A DNA stretch of 64,000 bases from an uncultured Flavobacteriaceae bacterium. GTDB taxonomy: Bacteria; Bacteroidota; Bacteroidia; Flavobacteriales; Flavobacteriaceae. A program made the position numbers and the translations under genes. Within the stretch, counting starts at the first letter, position 1; each line of letters begins with the position of its first letter. Below are positions 16,119 through 26,762 of this stretch, piece by piece. Under the pieces are notes generated by a model. The model did no database searches. It was not told the origin of the DNA and worked only from the letters and a program-made list of their open reading frames with translations. Location of the stretch: NCBI GenBank assembly GCA_947502495.1, contig CANNAC010000007.1:146483-210482 (forward strand). Reading direction: 5' to 3'.

Positions 16119-19100
16119 TGTTTTAAAACTACTTTTTGAATTTTTTGTTTTCCGCTAGAAAGTATTGCTTTAACCATATAGGTTCCTTCCGAGAAATTGG
16201 GATTATTAATGCGAATTTCTGAAGCATTAATTTCTGTTTTGTTCATTAGAACTCTTCCTAAAAGATCATAAACTATCACTGTGCTAATGTTATTGTTTCC
16301 TGATTTCACTTTAATATAAGAATTACTCGGAGCTATAATTTCTAATCCAGATAATTCATAATCCTCGATGCTTAAAGCATTATCGGTATATCTTAATATG
16401 AATCTATCATTATAGGTGCCAGCATTTATATTAAAGCTATACGGATTAAAACGTAAATTATGTATGATATTAGTATAGGTGTCTTCAATAAAAATAGCTT
16501 GATTGGTATCTTGAAATAAACCATCTAACGTGTTTATTGCAATGGAATAATTTCCGTTTTCAGGAATTACGATTCCTAAAGGTACCGTGTCTGTATCTTG
16601 AAAAGGAAGTGCTTTACCTTGAATTGACATTTTCTCTTCTTCAATTAAGGAGTAAAAACTAATAGTTCCTCCAGCAAATTCATAACCGTCATATAATCTG
16701 TCATTATTGTTGGTAGCTCCTTCCACATAACCAACTAAAATAGAAGTTCCTATTTCATTTGGAGCAATAAGGTCTAGCCAAATTCTATGGCGTTCTATGT
16801 CTGAAGATTGTCTCGCAATGGATTCATTTGTTCTATAGAAATTACTGTTAATTAGTGTTTCATTACGCATACTATTATTAAAAATAACATCTTCATTTTG
16901 CGTTGCATTATCTAACATTAATACAAAGAAAGCTTGTCCTGCAGCAATGTCACCTCCAAAAGTAGCTGGATTAGAACCCGTAAAATTGTTGTCAATATAT
17001 TCGTCACTATAATTATAGATGAAATCATAATAAAACGGACTGTCTTGATAACTTGGAGCAGTTTGATGTGTCCAAAAATAAATAGTACCATCTATATTCG
17101 GATTTGCAGCTATAAAGTCGGTATAAGATATTGCAGAAGGATAAGGATTACCAATTAAGTTCCAATTATCATCTTCGTTAGTAGCTTGAAAATCTCCAGA
17201 AGATGTATAAGGTCCACTTGTATGTGTGCCTCGGTTTATAGGAACCGTGATCATGCCATTTTGTGGTTTTCCGGAAAATTCGGTTGTATTGGTTGGTAAG
17301 CCAGTATCAGGAACCAAACCTCTTACAATATATCCTTTACCTTTACTCATGTTTCCAGAAGCAGCAACCCAATCACCGTGTGTGACTCCATTTAATGTTG
17401 GATTCCACTCGTAAATTAGTTCTCCTGTTGCCGCTGAAATATCGGTAACATTAAAATCTTCATCGGTTGGTGAACACCAGTAAATATAATCGTATGAATT
17501 TACGCCACTAGGCACTGTGCGTTGCATATTGATAATTCCATTACCTGTGTTGTTGTTTATATTAGGTCCAGATTCATAAACTTGAATTAAGCTTCCGGAA
17601 TCTCTTATGTCTATAATTCCATCCAAATGAATCCAATCCATAACTTGTAAATTTGTGCCGGACAGAATTTCAACATAACCATTGGTATCTACGGTTAAAT
17701 TTAATGCAGAAGCCAAAATTGGAGGAATTGGAATACCTGTCGGAATGTTGGTGTTATCTGCAATAGGGGAACGATTATTTGATAAGGCTATGTCTGGAAT
17801 AAGAACACAATCACTAAGGTTTGGTACTCCAGAAGGTGTCCAGTTATCATGAACATACCAATTTGTATCAATAGAACCGTTCCATGTTTTACTGTTTTTA
17901 GTGACAGTAGCATCTATAGTACAGTTATTTTGATCTGTAGCTGTATATGTTTGTGTGCCGTTAGGGGCAGCATAAACAGTGTCAGTAAATCCTCCAGTAT
18001 AAGGAGTGGTTAGTGTTGCGTCTGTATATAATCCAGCAATAGGAGACCATGTTATTTGTGGAATAGCAGGTTGGTCACCAGTTACTGTTACATTATCAAT
18101 AGACCAAGAAATCATACCAAATGTTTCTCCCGTAAAACGAAACCTTATATAGAGTGTTGTGTTGCCATCTTGAGTAGAAATATCTAAATTTAAGGCAGTT
18201 GCTGTTATATCAGCATTTACAGGGGTAACATTGTAATGAGTAGTCCATGTAGCATTATTCGGAGAGGTTTCGATATAAATAGAATGCGGATAAGCTGCGC
18301 TATACCAATTAAAAGCATGTCTTAAATCTAATTGTAAATTTGTATAGGTATTAATATTTATGGCAGCAGAAGTTAGTGTCCAAGTTCCATCGTCAAATCC
18401 GGTATCCCATTCTAAAAGTGCTTCAGAAGCTGTTCCTCCAGCATTTGAAGTCGGAGAACTTAGCCATTGTGTGTCTGTTGTTGCGTTTACTGCTGTCCAT
18501 CCAGAAATCCCACTACTAAAGTCATCAGAGAATAAAGTATTGGTACCGCTAGATCCGCCAGTAGCAGTTGCAATAAGTTCGGTGTAAATTAAAGTGCAAT
18601 TATCTGCTCCAATTGGGCTGGTTGTTTCTGTTATTGTCATATTACAAAGTATACTACAGGTAATATCTGCAGCCCAACCAGATTGAGTGTTACTTCCATT
18701 ACTAATAAATACAAAGGTCAATTCTCCATTAGGATTTGTAGCTGTGAAAGGCCCTGGAATTGTTGTTCCAGTGAATACACCTAAGGAAGTTGCTCCGTCT
18801 AGGACTTCTAAAGTGTCACCATTAGCAAGGTTAAAATCTGTGAAGGTCGTAGTTACGGCATCTCCAGTAGTTGTTGGAGAAAGAATGGTAGTTTCATTTT
18901 CACTGTTGGAATAATTTCCTCCAGCTCCACCGCTATCGTAAAAAGTTTCGCCACAGGATGGAATATTTGTAGTGCAGGTAATATCTGCGGCCCACCCAGC
19001 GTCTGTATATAAAAAGTCACTTTCAAATACAAAAGTTAATGCTCCCGAAGGATCTGTAGAGGTGAAAGGTCCGGGGATGCCTGTTCCTGCATAAGTTCCA

Positions 19101-20845
19101 ATTAACGGATATGTATCATTAGGACCATCATAAACAAATAATTCGTCGCAACATGCTTCCGAATCGAAGGATGTAAATGTTACGGTTATTATTTCTCCAG
19201 GATTATCAGGAAAGAAGGTAGTTGTTTGATCTTCATCATTAGAATAGTTGCCGCCGGCACCACCACTATCGTAAAAAGTTGAACCACAAATAATAGGAGC
19301 AACATAAGGTGCGCAAGTAATGCTAGCTTCCCAACCATCATAAGTTATGGAGCTATCACTATCAAAAACAAAGGTTAATGCGCCTGTTGGATGAGACGAT
19401 GTAAAAGGACCGGGAACTGTTGTACCGTTAAAAGCGCCTAGTAGAGTTGATGTGTTATTTGGACCATCATAGACATATAAATCGTCAGCATATTCTAGGT
19501 CAAATAATGTAAAAGTAACAGTAACGGCGTCTGTTGCAATATCTGGGTAGAAGGTGGTTGTTGTTAATTCGTTGTTTGTATAACTTCCTGTAGAGCCACC
19601 GCTATCAAAAAAGAAAGAGCTACAAGTTGGGGGTATGGTACAAGAAACATCGGCTTCCCATCCATCACTTGTACCTGTGCTATTACTTGTGAAAACAAAG
19701 GTTAGATCTCCATACGCATTAGTGGACGTATAAGAGGAAGGGGCAGTAGTTACATTGCCAAGACTAGGGGAAGTAGCATCCGGCCCATCATATACGGTTA
19801 AAACATCTCCTGCGAGTATATTGAATGCTGTGAAGTCCACGGTGACAGTACCTCCAGTTGTGGTTGGGGAGATAGTGGTAGTTGTAGTTTCGTTATTTAG
19901 ATAATCTCTAGAATTTCCTCCTATGTCATAAAAATTCGTGCCACAAGTTGGTGGCGGTGGCGGCATAGTACATGTAACATCTGTTTCCCAACCAGTACCT
20001 ACATCAGAAGCATTGCTGGTAAATACAAATGTTAATGTTCCTGTGGCATCTGTAGAGTTAAAAGATGCAGGAGCACTTGTTACTGTGCCTAAACTTGGAA
20101 AGGTGTTATCTGGACCATTATATACTGTTAAATTGTCACCAGAAAGTACATTAAAGGCCGTGAAATCTACGGTAATCGTGCCTCCAACAGTATCTGGATA
20201 AATAGTTGTGGTAGTTGTTTCATTGTTAGAATAACTTCCTGCATTTCCTCCAGAATCGTAAAAATTCCCACCACACACAGGAATGTCTGCGCAACTTGTA
20301 GTTCCTGTACCTCCTGTTTGTTGTAGTGTTATAAAACCTGGGTCATCACTGTAATTCGTTATTAAAACAACATAGATTTGACCAGATAAGCCACCTGAGA
20401 TAGTCATGTCTTCCGTAGGTGCTATACTAAAACTGCAATCTGTAATGTCGTCTGTAGCATATGGGTAAAACGCTGGGTTAGTAGTGTTGTTGGGACATGC
20501 TGTTGGGGTGCAGGCAGTTAATGTAATGGCTGCATTGGCTGCGGCAAGTGAAGGAAATGGTCCCCAAGAAATGAAATCAACATCTAGACCTACTCCTCCA
20601 GCAGTTTCTTGAGAGATGGTGAAAAATAAATCACCAGGTTGTTCGACTTGTAGGAAATAATAAGCAGGGTTCGGAATAGTACCTAAGCATCCAACATTTG
20701 TTAGATTTGGGTTTCCTGTAACATTTGGAAATACTAATCCAGAGCCTCCAGAACAAAATTGGTCTGCAGTCGCTACCGAGTTTCCTTGAGAAAAAGTGGT
20801 TTGTATAAAAAAGCTACATATAAGTAGAAGTGTAATTTTTTTCAT
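16115..20845 (-). CDS. Giant secreted CUB-repeat protein with type IX secretion signal
   Basis: 1576 residues with a signal peptide (ending TTFSQ), an N-terminal PPC-like beta domain (about 25-180), and five CUB-like repeats starting near residues 191, 301, 408, 520 and 630. Each repeat opens C-x3-F-(Y/F)-D-(S/I)-G-G and closes with GW-(E/A)-(A/T)-D/S-(V/I)-(T/S)-C. These are followed by a MAM/lectin-like domain with FSDDFSSGISGW, further beta domains, and a C-terminal T9SS type-A signal (YDLLGRVLMNK ... GTYMVKAIL ... KVVLKH). It should be exported, anchored or released at the surface, as adhesin or matrix protein. The repeats carry poly-Thr tracts after NNE. A small exported protein is encoded directly upstream. 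Confidence 0.88.
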   Translation of the reverse strand: MKKITLLLICSFFIQTTFSQGNSVATADQFCSGGSGLVFPNVTGNPNLTNVGCLGTIPNPAYYFLQVEQPGDLFFTISQETAGGVGLDVDFISWGPFPSLAAANAAITLTACTPTACPNNTTNPAFYPYATDDITDCSFSIAPTEDMTISGGLSGQIYVVLITNYSDDPGFITLQQTGGTGTTSCADIPVCGGNFYDSGGNAGSYSNNETTTTTIYPDTVGGTITVDFTAFNVLSGDNLTVYNGPDNTFPSLGTVTSAPASFNSTDATGTLTFVFTSNASDVGTGWETDVTCTMPPPPPTCGTNFYDIGGNSRDYLNNETTTTTISPTTTGGTVTVDFTAFNILAGDVLTVYDGPDATSPSLGNVTTAPSSYTSTNAYGDLTFVFTSNSTGTSDGWEADVSCTIPPTCSSFFFDSGGSTGSYTNNELTTTTFYPDIATDAVTVTFTLFDLEYADDLYVYDGPNNTSTLLGAFNGTTVPGPFTSSHPTGALTFVFDSDSSITYDGWEASITCAPYVAPIICGSTFYDSGGAGGNYSNDEDQTTTFFPDNPGEIITVTFTSFDSEACCDELFVYDGPNDTYPLIGTYAGTGIPGPFTSTDPSGALTFVFESDFLYTDAGWAADITCTTNIPSCGETFYDSGGAGGNYSNSENETTILSPTTTGDAVTTTFTDFNLANGDTLEVLDGATSLGVFTGTTIPGPFTATNPNGELTFVFISNGSNTQSGWAADITCSILCNMTITETTSPIGADNCTLIYTELIATATGGSSGTNTLFSDDFSSGISGWTAVNATTDTQWLSSPTSNAGGTASEALLEWDTGFDDGTWTLTSAAININTYTNLQLDLRHAFNWYSAAYPHSIYIETSPNNATWTTHYNVTPVNADITATALNLDISTQDGNTTLYIRFRFTGETFGMISWSIDNVTVTGDQPAIPQITWSPIAGLYTDATLTTPYTGGFTDTVYAAPNGTQTYTATDQNNCTIDATVTKNSKTWNGSIDTNWYVHDNWTPSGVPNLSDCVLIPDIALSNNRSPIADNTNIPTGIPIPPILASALNLTVDTNGYVEILSGTNLQVMDWIHLDGIIDIRDSGSLIQVYESGPNINNNTGNGIINMQRTVPSGVNSYDYIYWCSPTDEDFNVTDISAATGELIYEWNPTLNGVTHGDWVAASGNMSKGKGYIVRGLVPDTGLPTNTTEFSGKPQNGMITVPINRGTHTSGPYTSSGDFQATNEDDNWNLIGNPYPSAISYTDFIAANPNIDGTIYFWTHQTAPSYQDSPFYYDFIYNYSDEYIDNNFTGSNPATFGGDIAAGQAFFVLMLDNATQNEDVIFNNSMRNETLINSNFYRTNESIARQSSDIERHRIWLDLIAPNEIGTSILVGYVEGATNNNDRLYDGYEFAGGTISFYSLIEEEKMSIQGKALPFQDTDTVPLGIVIPENGNYSIAINTLDGLFQDTNQAIFIEDTYTNIIHNLRFNPYSFNINAGTYNDRFILRYTDNALSIEDYELSGLEIIAPSNSYIKVKSGNNNISTVIVYDLLGRVLMNKTEINASEIRINNPNFSEGTYMVKAILSSGKQKIQKVVLKH

Positions 20846-20874
20846 GTTTATGCTGTTTTAGGGTTGTTGTTCCA

Positions 20875-21333
20875 TTATAGGAAACTAGAAAATTGCCACT
20901 CCGTGTAGCTTGTATCTGAGTTGGTGTCTATTTTGGCACGCCATTTAAAGCATTTGCTATTTAGTTCTGAAAATCCTAAAGTAAGATTGCTCTTATAATT
21001 CGTAGAAAAACCTTGTATGTTGTGTGTGATTTTTTCAGAGCGATTGGTGCCGTTCAATTTATTCCAGCAAGCATTAAGAGGTTGTACTTCAATAGCTAAT
21101 GAAAGTTGTTCTTTGTTGTTTACCTGTGTGAAATCCCAAGAAATAAGGATGTCTGGTATCTGGCTGTTATCACTTCTAACAGTTTTTGTATTAAAGTTGT
21201 GTCCTTCAGCTAGGTTTGTAGTATTTTGTGCTCTAGAATTTAAGCTTAATAAAATAAGGAGAAGGAATATGAAGTATTTCCTTTTTTTGGTTTCCTTCTT
21301 TTTAAATTGTGTAAGGTGTAATTTTTTCATCAT
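20875..21333 (-). CDS. Small exported protein upstream of the CUB protein
   Basis: 152 residues with a long basic N-region (KKKETKKRK), a hydrophobic core and a cleavage site near SRAQ. The mature part has two cysteines (NACW, SKCF) and looks beta-rich. No family is recognised. It precedes the giant CUB protein by 29 nt on the same strand, so the two are probably co-transcribed; it may be a partner or a stalk component, but this is positional inference only. The true start could be the second Met (residue 2) without consequence. Confidence 0.6.
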   Translation of the reverse strand: MMKKLHLTQFKKKETKKRKYFIFLLLILLSLNSRAQNTTNLAEGHNFNTKTVRSDNSQIPDILISWDFTQVNNKEQLSLAIEVQPLNACWNKLNGTNRSEKITHNIQGFSTNYKSNLTLGFSELNSKCFKWRAKIDTNSDTSYTEWQFSSFL

Positions 21334-21527
21334 AAACTTTAATTTTGGAACATAAGTTTATGTCAAAAAGACATTATAAGGAAAGGTAAATCGTAGATTT
21401 TGGGGAATCTATAAAGGATGAAGTATTTGTAATTAATTTAACGTTTTTATTAAATTAAATTCAATCTATTAACATCTTTAGCTAAAATAGTATAATTATT
21501 AACAATAATAGAAAAATTTTTGTTTAA

Positions 21528-22418
21528 ATGAAGACTTCGACTGTTAAAGTGGGTTTGAATGCTGATTGTCAGATTTTTGTAAGAAAAACGTATCTGAATC
21601 ATGCATTTGTTTCTGGGAATAAATTAAGTAAGCTGAAGTATAATATCATAGAAGCTAAGCGTCAGGGTAAAACGACTTTGGTGACTTTTGGAGGTGCTTT
21701 TTCAAATCATATTGCAGCTGTTGCAGCTGTAGGAAAAGAATATGGTTTTAATACGGTTGGTGTTATTCGTGGGGAAGAGTTAGCAAATAAGGTAAGCGAA
21801 AATCCTACCTTGAGCTTTGCTAAACAACAAGGCATGCAATTTCAATTTGTGTCACGAGAAGCGTTTAGAAGTAAAACATCTGATTTATTTATAAAGGAAT
21901 TAAAAGATCTGTTTGGTGACTTTTATTTAATTCCTGAAGGAGGAACAAACGCCCTAGCAGTAAAAGGTTGTGAAGAAATTTTAGTTGAAGGCGATGAGGA
22001 ATATGATTATATATGTTGCCCTGTAGGAACCGGAGGAACGATTTCTGGGATTATTAACGCTAGTTTTCCGCATCAAAGAATTCTAGGATTTCCGGCATTA
22101 AAAGGAGACTTTTTACAAGAAGAAATTAGTAAATTTACCAACGGAACAAATTGGGAGTTGATAACGGATTATCATTTTGGTGGTTATGCTAAAATAAATC
22201 CGGCTTTAATAACGTTTATCAATAGCTTTAAAAAAGAAAATAATATACCATTAGATCCAGTGTATACAGGGAAAATGCTGTTCGGTATTCAAGATTTAAT
22301 AGCAAAAGGATTTTTTCCGAAGCATTCCAAAATATTAGTCATCCATACTGGAGGATTACAAGGAATTGAAGGCATGAATACCGTTTTAAAAAAGAAGAAT
22401 TTACCATTGATTGAATAA
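21528..22418 (+). CDS. D-cysteine desulfhydrase / ACC deaminase family PLP enzyme
   Basis: A 296-residue fold-type II pyridoxal-phosphate enzyme. The PLP lysine lies in GNKLSKLKYN (about K32 or K35), followed by the phosphate-contacting TFGGAFSNHIAAVAAVG and the PVGTGGTISG loop near 165. The family includes 1-aminocyclopropane-1-carboxylate deaminases and D-cysteine desulfhydrases; in non-plant-associated Bacteroidota the D-cysteine activity is likelier. It starts a plus-strand group with the glucosaminidase (3-nt gap) and hemL. Confidence 0.85.
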   Translation: MKTSTVKVGLNADCQIFVRKTYLNHAFVSGNKLSKLKYNIIEAKRQGKTTLVTFGGAFSNHIAAVAAVGKEYGFNTVGVIRGEELANKVSENPTLSFAKQQGMQFQFVSREAFRSKTSDLFIKELKDLFGDFYLIPEGGTNALAVKGCEEILVEGDEEYDYICCPVGTGGTISGIINASFPHQRILGFPALKGDFLQEEISKFTNGTNWELITDYHFGGYAKINPALITFINSFKKENNIPLDPVYTGKMLFGIQDLIAKGFFPKHSKILVIHTGGLQGIEGMNTVLKKKNLPLIE

Positions 22419-22421
22419 AAA

Positions 22422-23219
22422 ATGAAGAAAATAATTATTGTAAGCTGTTTAGCGTTGTTTATGTTTAGTTGTGGGACAAGTAAAAAAGTAGTTCCTAAAA
22501 AAAATAAAAGAGAGGTAGTGGTTAAAAACAGGGAGAAAGAGCCAGAACCAGAAACGGTAACTACTCCTGAAATTACACCAGCTACTCCAGAGGTTTATGC
22601 AAACTCTACCGAAGAATATGTTGCCATTTATAGCGATATAGCGCAAGATGAAATGCGTAAATATGGTATTCCTGCCAGTATTACTTTGGCGCAAGGGATT
22701 TTAGAATCGGGCTCTGGAAAAGGAAGACTTTCCGTAGAAGCGAATAATCATTTCGGAATTAAATGCCACGATTGGACTGGAGCAAAAATTTATCACGATG
22801 ATGATGCGTCACAGGAATGTTTCCGTAAATATAATAACTCTAAATATTCGTTTAGAGATCACTCCCTTTTCCTAACAGGAAGAAGTCGTTATAGCAAATT
22901 GTTTGATTTTGAAAAAGATGATTATGAATCTTGGGCAAAAGGATTGCGTGCTGCAGGTTATGCAACCGATAGAAAGTATCCAACTAAATTGATTAGTTTA
23001 ATTGAGCGTTATCAATTACATAGATTTGATGCAGAAGTATTAGGGAAAACTGCAGATAATAATGATAAACACACCGTAGCAAAAGGAGATACATTATATT
23101 CTATTTCTAAAAAACATAAAATTACAGTAAAAGAACTTCAAGAATTAAATGGTTTAGAAGGTACAGGCTTATTTGTAGGTCAGGTGCTTTTTGTAAAACC
23201 AATGCCAAAAGATTATTAA
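22422..23219 (+). CDS. Glucosaminidase lipoprotein with LysM domain
   Basis: 265 residues with lipobox MFSC (C17), a charged Pro/Glu linker, a glucosaminidase (GH73-like) domain at about 70-195 ([20 protein letters not shown], catalytic Glu in LESG) and a C-terminal LysM motif ([19 protein letters not shown]). It would cleave peptidoglycan glycan strands at the periplasmic face of the outer or inner membrane, in wall turnover or division. It is placed between the PLP enzyme and hemL with gaps of 3 and 5 nt. Confidence 0.9.
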   Translation: MKKIIIVSCLALFMFSCGTSKKVVPKKNKREVVVKNREKEPEPETVTTPEITPATPEVYANSTEEYVAIYSDIAQDEMRKYGIPASITLAQGILESGSGKGRLSVEANNHFGIKCHDWTGAKIYHDDDASQECFRKYNNSKYSFRDHSLFLTGRSRYSKLFDFEKDDYESWAKGLRAAGYATDRKYPTKLISLIERYQLHRFDAEVLGKTADNNDKHTVAKGDTLYSISKKHKITVKELQELNGLEGTGLFVGQVLFVKPMPKDY

Positions 23220-23224
23220 ATTTC

Positions 23225-24511
23225 ATGAACTATACACGTAGTAGCGCATTATTTGCGCAAGCAGAAAAAGTGATTCCCGGAGGAGTAAATTCTCCTGTAA
23301 GAGCATTCAATGCCGTAGGAGGAACGCCCGTATTTATTAAAGAAGCAAAAGGAGCTTACTTAATAGATGAAGATAATAACCAATACATAGATTATATAAA
23401 CTCTTGGGGACCAATGATACTTGGTCATGCTTTTCAGCCCGTTGTAGATGCGGTTGTAGAGAAAACCAAAAAAGGAACTTCTTTTGGTACACCAACAGAG
23501 ATCGAAACGCAAATTGCGGAGTTAGCAGTTGCTATGGTTCCGAATATAGAAATGATTCGTTTTGTAAATTCAGGAACAGAAGCTTGCATGAGTGCTGTGC
23601 GTCTCGCTCGTGGTTTTACAGGAAAAGACAAAATTATCAAGTTTGCGGGGTGTTATCACGGACATAGCGATTCGTTTTTAATACAAGCAGGAAGTGGTGC
23701 CGTTACTTTTGGGTCACCAAATAGTCCAGGAGTTACAGCCGGTACTGCAAAAGATACTTTGCTTGCAACTTACAATGATATAGCAAATGTTGCTCAAATT
23801 GTGGAAGCGAATAAAGGCGAAATAGCTTGTGTTATTTTAGAGCCTGTTGCTGGAAATATGGGTTGTATTCCTCCGAAGAATAATTTTTTACAAGAGTTAC
23901 GAAAGCTTTGTACTGCTAATAATATTCTTTTAGTTTTTGATGAGGTTATGACCGGTTTCCGATTAGCAAAAGGTGGTGCGCAAGAACTATATGATATAAA
24001 AGCAGATATTGTTTGTTTTGGAAAAGTAATTGGTGGTGGTCTGCCAGTAGGTGCATTTGCGGCGAATAAAGAAATTATGAGTTATTTAGCGCCTCTTGGT
24101 CCTGTGTATCAAGCTGGAACTTTAAGCGGAAATCCGTTAGCAATGGCTGCTGGTTTGGCGATGTTGCAAGAATTAAATGGCGACAATGAAATCTATAACC
24201 GTCTAGCGGAAAAAACCGAATATTTACACAAAGGTATTGCTGAAGTATTAATCCAAAATAATATTACACATACCATAAATAGAATAGGTTCTATGATTTC
24301 TGTGCATTTTGCAGCAGGTGAAGTGTTAGATTTTAAAACTTCTGCGGAAGGAAATAACGAAACTTTTAAAAAGTTCTTTCACGGTATGTTAAATGAAGGC
24401 GTTTACATTGCGCCAAGCGCTTTTGAGACTTGGTTTATAACAGATGCTTTGACGTATGAAGATTTAGATAAAACAATTGGTGCTGTAGCTGCAGTTACTA
24501 AGACTCTATAA
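23225..24511 (+). CDS. hemL: Glutamate-1-semialdehyde 2,1-aminomutase
   Basis: A full-length (428 aa) class-III aminotransferase that makes 5-aminolevulinate from glutamate-1-semialdehyde in heme synthesis. Hallmarks are [19 protein letters not shown] at the N-terminus, [31 protein letters not shown], the DEVMTGFR segment and the PLP lysine in [14 protein letters not shown]. It is the last gene of a three-gene run, ending 6 nt before a strong terminator. Confidence 0.95.
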   Translation: MNYTRSSALFAQAEKVIPGGVNSPVRAFNAVGGTPVFIKEAKGAYLIDEDNNQYIDYINSWGPMILGHAFQPVVDAVVEKTKKGTSFGTPTEIETQIAELAVAMVPNIEMIRFVNSGTEACMSAVRLARGFTGKDKIIKFAGCYHGHSDSFLIQAGSGAVTFGSPNSPGVTAGTAKDTLLATYNDIANVAQIVEANKGEIACVILEPVAGNMGCIPPKNNFLQELRKLCTANNILLVFDEVMTGFRLAKGGAQELYDIKADIVCFGKVIGGGLPVGAFAANKEIMSYLAPLGPVYQAGTLSGNPLAMAAGLAMLQELNGDNEIYNRLAEKTEYLHKGIAEVLIQNNITHTINRIGSMISVHFAAGEVLDFKTSAEGNNETFKKFFHGMLNEGVYIAPSAFETWFITDALTYEDLDKTIGAVAAVTKTL

Positions 24512-24517
24512 AATAAA

Positions 24518-24550
24518 AAGCACCTTAAAAGATATTCTTTTAAGGTGCTT
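24518..24550. terminator. Bidirectional intrinsic terminator after hemL
   Basis: Perfect 15-bp arms beginning AAGCACCTTAAAAGA around a TAT loop, followed by T3 then A-rich sequence, between convergent genes. Confidence 0.85.
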
Positions 24551-24575
24551 TAAAAAAAACTAAAAACTAACTATA

Positions 24576-25019
24576 CTACTCTTCTTTAGATTCGCGATCG
24601 CGATCTCCTTTTTTACCTTTTCCTTTTTTGTGGTGTTTTTTACCTTGCTTAGATTCCCATTTTGCATATTGCTCTGCATTTAAAATACTTTTCATTTTTT
24701 TCTTTGTTGCAATTTGAGCATCCAATCTGTCATTTTTCATTTGAAGCCTTTCTTCTTTACTTGGTTTTTCTTCCGAGTCTTTTTTGCTTTTTCTAGCTTC
24801 CATTTGTGCTTTTCTAGCAATTGCATTTTCTAAATTAATAGCGCCAACTTCTTTTTGTTGTGCTTCCGTTAGATCTAAATCTAAAGTCATTTTTTTAGTT
24901 TGTAATTGTGCCATTTCTTCTGGAGCTAAATTTACTTTTCTACCTTTTTCTCCTCTTTTTTCCTGCGCACTAACTTGTATAGTTACTAAGGCTAATGCTA
25001 TAATTAATAATTTTTTCAT
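24576..25019 (-). CDS. Exported Lys/Glu-rich Spy/DUF4890-like periplasmic protein
   Basis: 147 residues with signal peptide ending VSAQ, then a highly charged helical region with LAPEEMAQLQTKKMTLDLDLTEAQ and MKSILNAEQYAKWES, the paired LTxxQ-like segments of Spy/CpxP-type proteins, and a basic His/Lys tail (KQGKKHHKKGKGKKG). In Bacteroidota such proteins are listed as DUF4890 or hypothetical. A chaperone-like or metal-binding envelope role is possible. It is a single gene facing hemL. Confidence 0.65.
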   Translation of the reverse strand: MKKLLIIALALVTIQVSAQEKRGEKGRKVNLAPEEMAQLQTKKMTLDLDLTEAQQKEVGAINLENAIARKAQMEARKSKKDSEEKPSKEERLQMKNDRLDAQIATKKKMKSILNAEQYAKWESKQGKKHHKKGKGKKGDRDRESKEE

Positions 25020-25097
25020 TTGTTTATGTTTTATTGTTATTTGTATCTAAGACGTTGAAAAAATCAAATGGTTTAATAGCGAAAATGTTTTTAACAA

Positions 25098-26609
25098 CTA
25101 ATTAACGAACTGTACTTGTTCAATTAAGCGCAGCGTGGTTTCCAATAAAGCTCTTTTTTCCATCTTGCTTTTTAGCCAAGCATAGAAGCTTATTACAAAA
25201 ATGTCTTCTTGTTTTGCAGGAATCCATTCAAAAGAATCTTCCACTAAATTCTTGAATTTATCTGTTGTAATAATTTCTGGTTGCTTGTAGAATTTTTCCA
25301 CAAAACTTAAATAGGTGGTGACACGTTCTTGATTAATTTCTTTTAAATATGCATTGTATTGCCTTTTGAAACTTTGAAGCCTGGATTCTATAATGTCAAT
25401 ATCACCAAGTTCTACTTGTAATAATATTTCGGTAAGGTTCTTTTTGATAGTCCATTCTATTCCGGCTTTTTCTATGTAATAGTTGTCGGTGTGGTAAAAT
25501 TTAGAAAAAACTTGCTTTGCTTTCGTTAGGTTCTCGTTTTGAATGTAAAACATAATTAAGCTTAAACGAATATCTAATAACGTTTCTGTGTCTGTATGTT
25601 TTGCATGTAAGTAAGGTGCTAAATAAGATATTGCTTCTTCTTGTTTATTGGAGTAATTTAAATTTAGAGCGATAAGTAAATCGTGTTTTAATATAAAGGT
25701 GTTGTAGTGCTTCCTTTTATTGCTAAGCATAAGGTTATGCATGACTTCTAAGTGTGCCTTCGATGGTTTGAATTTTTTATTTCGGAATAACGCATTTGCA
25801 ATCATATAAACCACTTGAATATGATAGAATAATTCTTTCTCATTTGTTTTACGAAGCTTTATAATAGCGTAGGTTTTCATTAAGAAAGATTCGATTTTTA
25901 AATAATCTTTAGTAACAAAGGCCGAAATACTTACAATATGCATTAATTGGTATAGCGATTTAAAAGAAATAGAATCGTGTATATTAATATGATGTTCTTT
26001 TAGCGTATCATTCAATAAGGTTTCAAAATCTACAATTTCTTTCTTATAAGCAATGTTATTCAATGCTTGTCGGATTTTTGCATAAACAATATTGAGTTGA
26101 TCCTCTAAATAGTGTTTCTTTTGATTACTATTATATTTTAAAATCAGTTGCTCCATATCTACGGATGGATTTGTGTAAGCATACTGAATTTTTATACTGT
26201 AAATCTCATTGAGTATCGCGAATAAATGGTGTTCTGTTGCAAGAGTTTCCGCTTTGTCTAAAATGTGATAGGCAACTTTAGCTTCTTTCATTAAAAAGAA
26301 GTTTCGCGAAGCAAGAATGAATTTTATGATTTGCATGTCAATCGAATTCTCTTCCTCTAGATTGGTGTTTGCAATAAAATCAATGATCGATAAGTATAGT
26401 CTTTTTCGTAATGCGTGATATGCATTTTTGCTAGATGTATTATAAAGGCTTGTAAAAATAGCATCAGACGAAAGCGCATTCTTCGCAATTAACTTAAATA
26501 AAGCCACATTTTTGATATCGTTTCTTTTGTTCTTTTTCTTAAGATATATAAGGAATCGTTGCTGTTCTTCGGAAGAAAATGTAGAAATGATCGTGTTTAA
26601 ATTAGTCAT
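25098..26609 (-). CDS. Large helical cytoplasmic protein, unknown function (TPR-like)
   Basis: 503 residues without signal peptide or membrane segments, almost entirely helical with alternating Tyr/Leu/Lys patterns that suggest degenerate helical repeats (e.g. AKVAYHILDKAETLATEHH, TKAKQVFSKFYHTDNYY). I recognise it only as a conserved Bacteroidota hypothetical. It is transcribed divergently from the YiaA-like gene; the 150-bp gap between them has no other gene. Confidence 0.7.
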   Translation of the reverse strand: MTNLNTIISTFSSEEQQRFLIYLKKKNKRNDIKNVALFKLIAKNALSSDAIFTSLYNTSSKNAYHALRKRLYLSIIDFIANTNLEEENSIDMQIIKFILASRNFFLMKEAKVAYHILDKAETLATEHHLFAILNEIYSIKIQYAYTNPSVDMEQLILKYNSNQKKHYLEDQLNIVYAKIRQALNNIAYKKEIVDFETLLNDTLKEHHINIHDSISFKSLYQLMHIVSISAFVTKDYLKIESFLMKTYAIIKLRKTNEKELFYHIQVVYMIANALFRNKKFKPSKAHLEVMHNLMLSNKRKHYNTFILKHDLLIALNLNYSNKQEEAISYLAPYLHAKHTDTETLLDIRLSLIMFYIQNENLTKAKQVFSKFYHTDNYYIEKAGIEWTIKKNLTEILLQVELGDIDIIESRLQSFKRQYNAYLKEINQERVTTYLSFVEKFYKQPEIITTDKFKNLVEDSFEWIPAKQEDIFVISFYAWLKSKMEKRALLETTLRLIEQVQFVN

Positions 26610-26762
26610 TTAATCGTCAGTATTATTTAAATATAAGTACTAAATATAAGAAATATGTTTATTTGTTATGTAAAAATATCGTCAGTATTATTAGAATTTT
26701 GTGTTTGGATACTTTCTGAAGTGTTACATATTTGTCCCAATAATCATTTAAAACAAAATAAT

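Noticed and set aside
18360..20201. Several 70-90-codon plus-strand frames opposite the CUB protein
   Set aside because: They mirror the repeated CUB coding strand and have Val/Pro-rich low-complexity sequences typical of antisense shadows.
26655..26762. Upstream extension of the YiaA-like gene
   Set aside because: The 36 added residues are not family-like and overlap the intergenic region with promoter-type composition; the Met at 26763 fits better.
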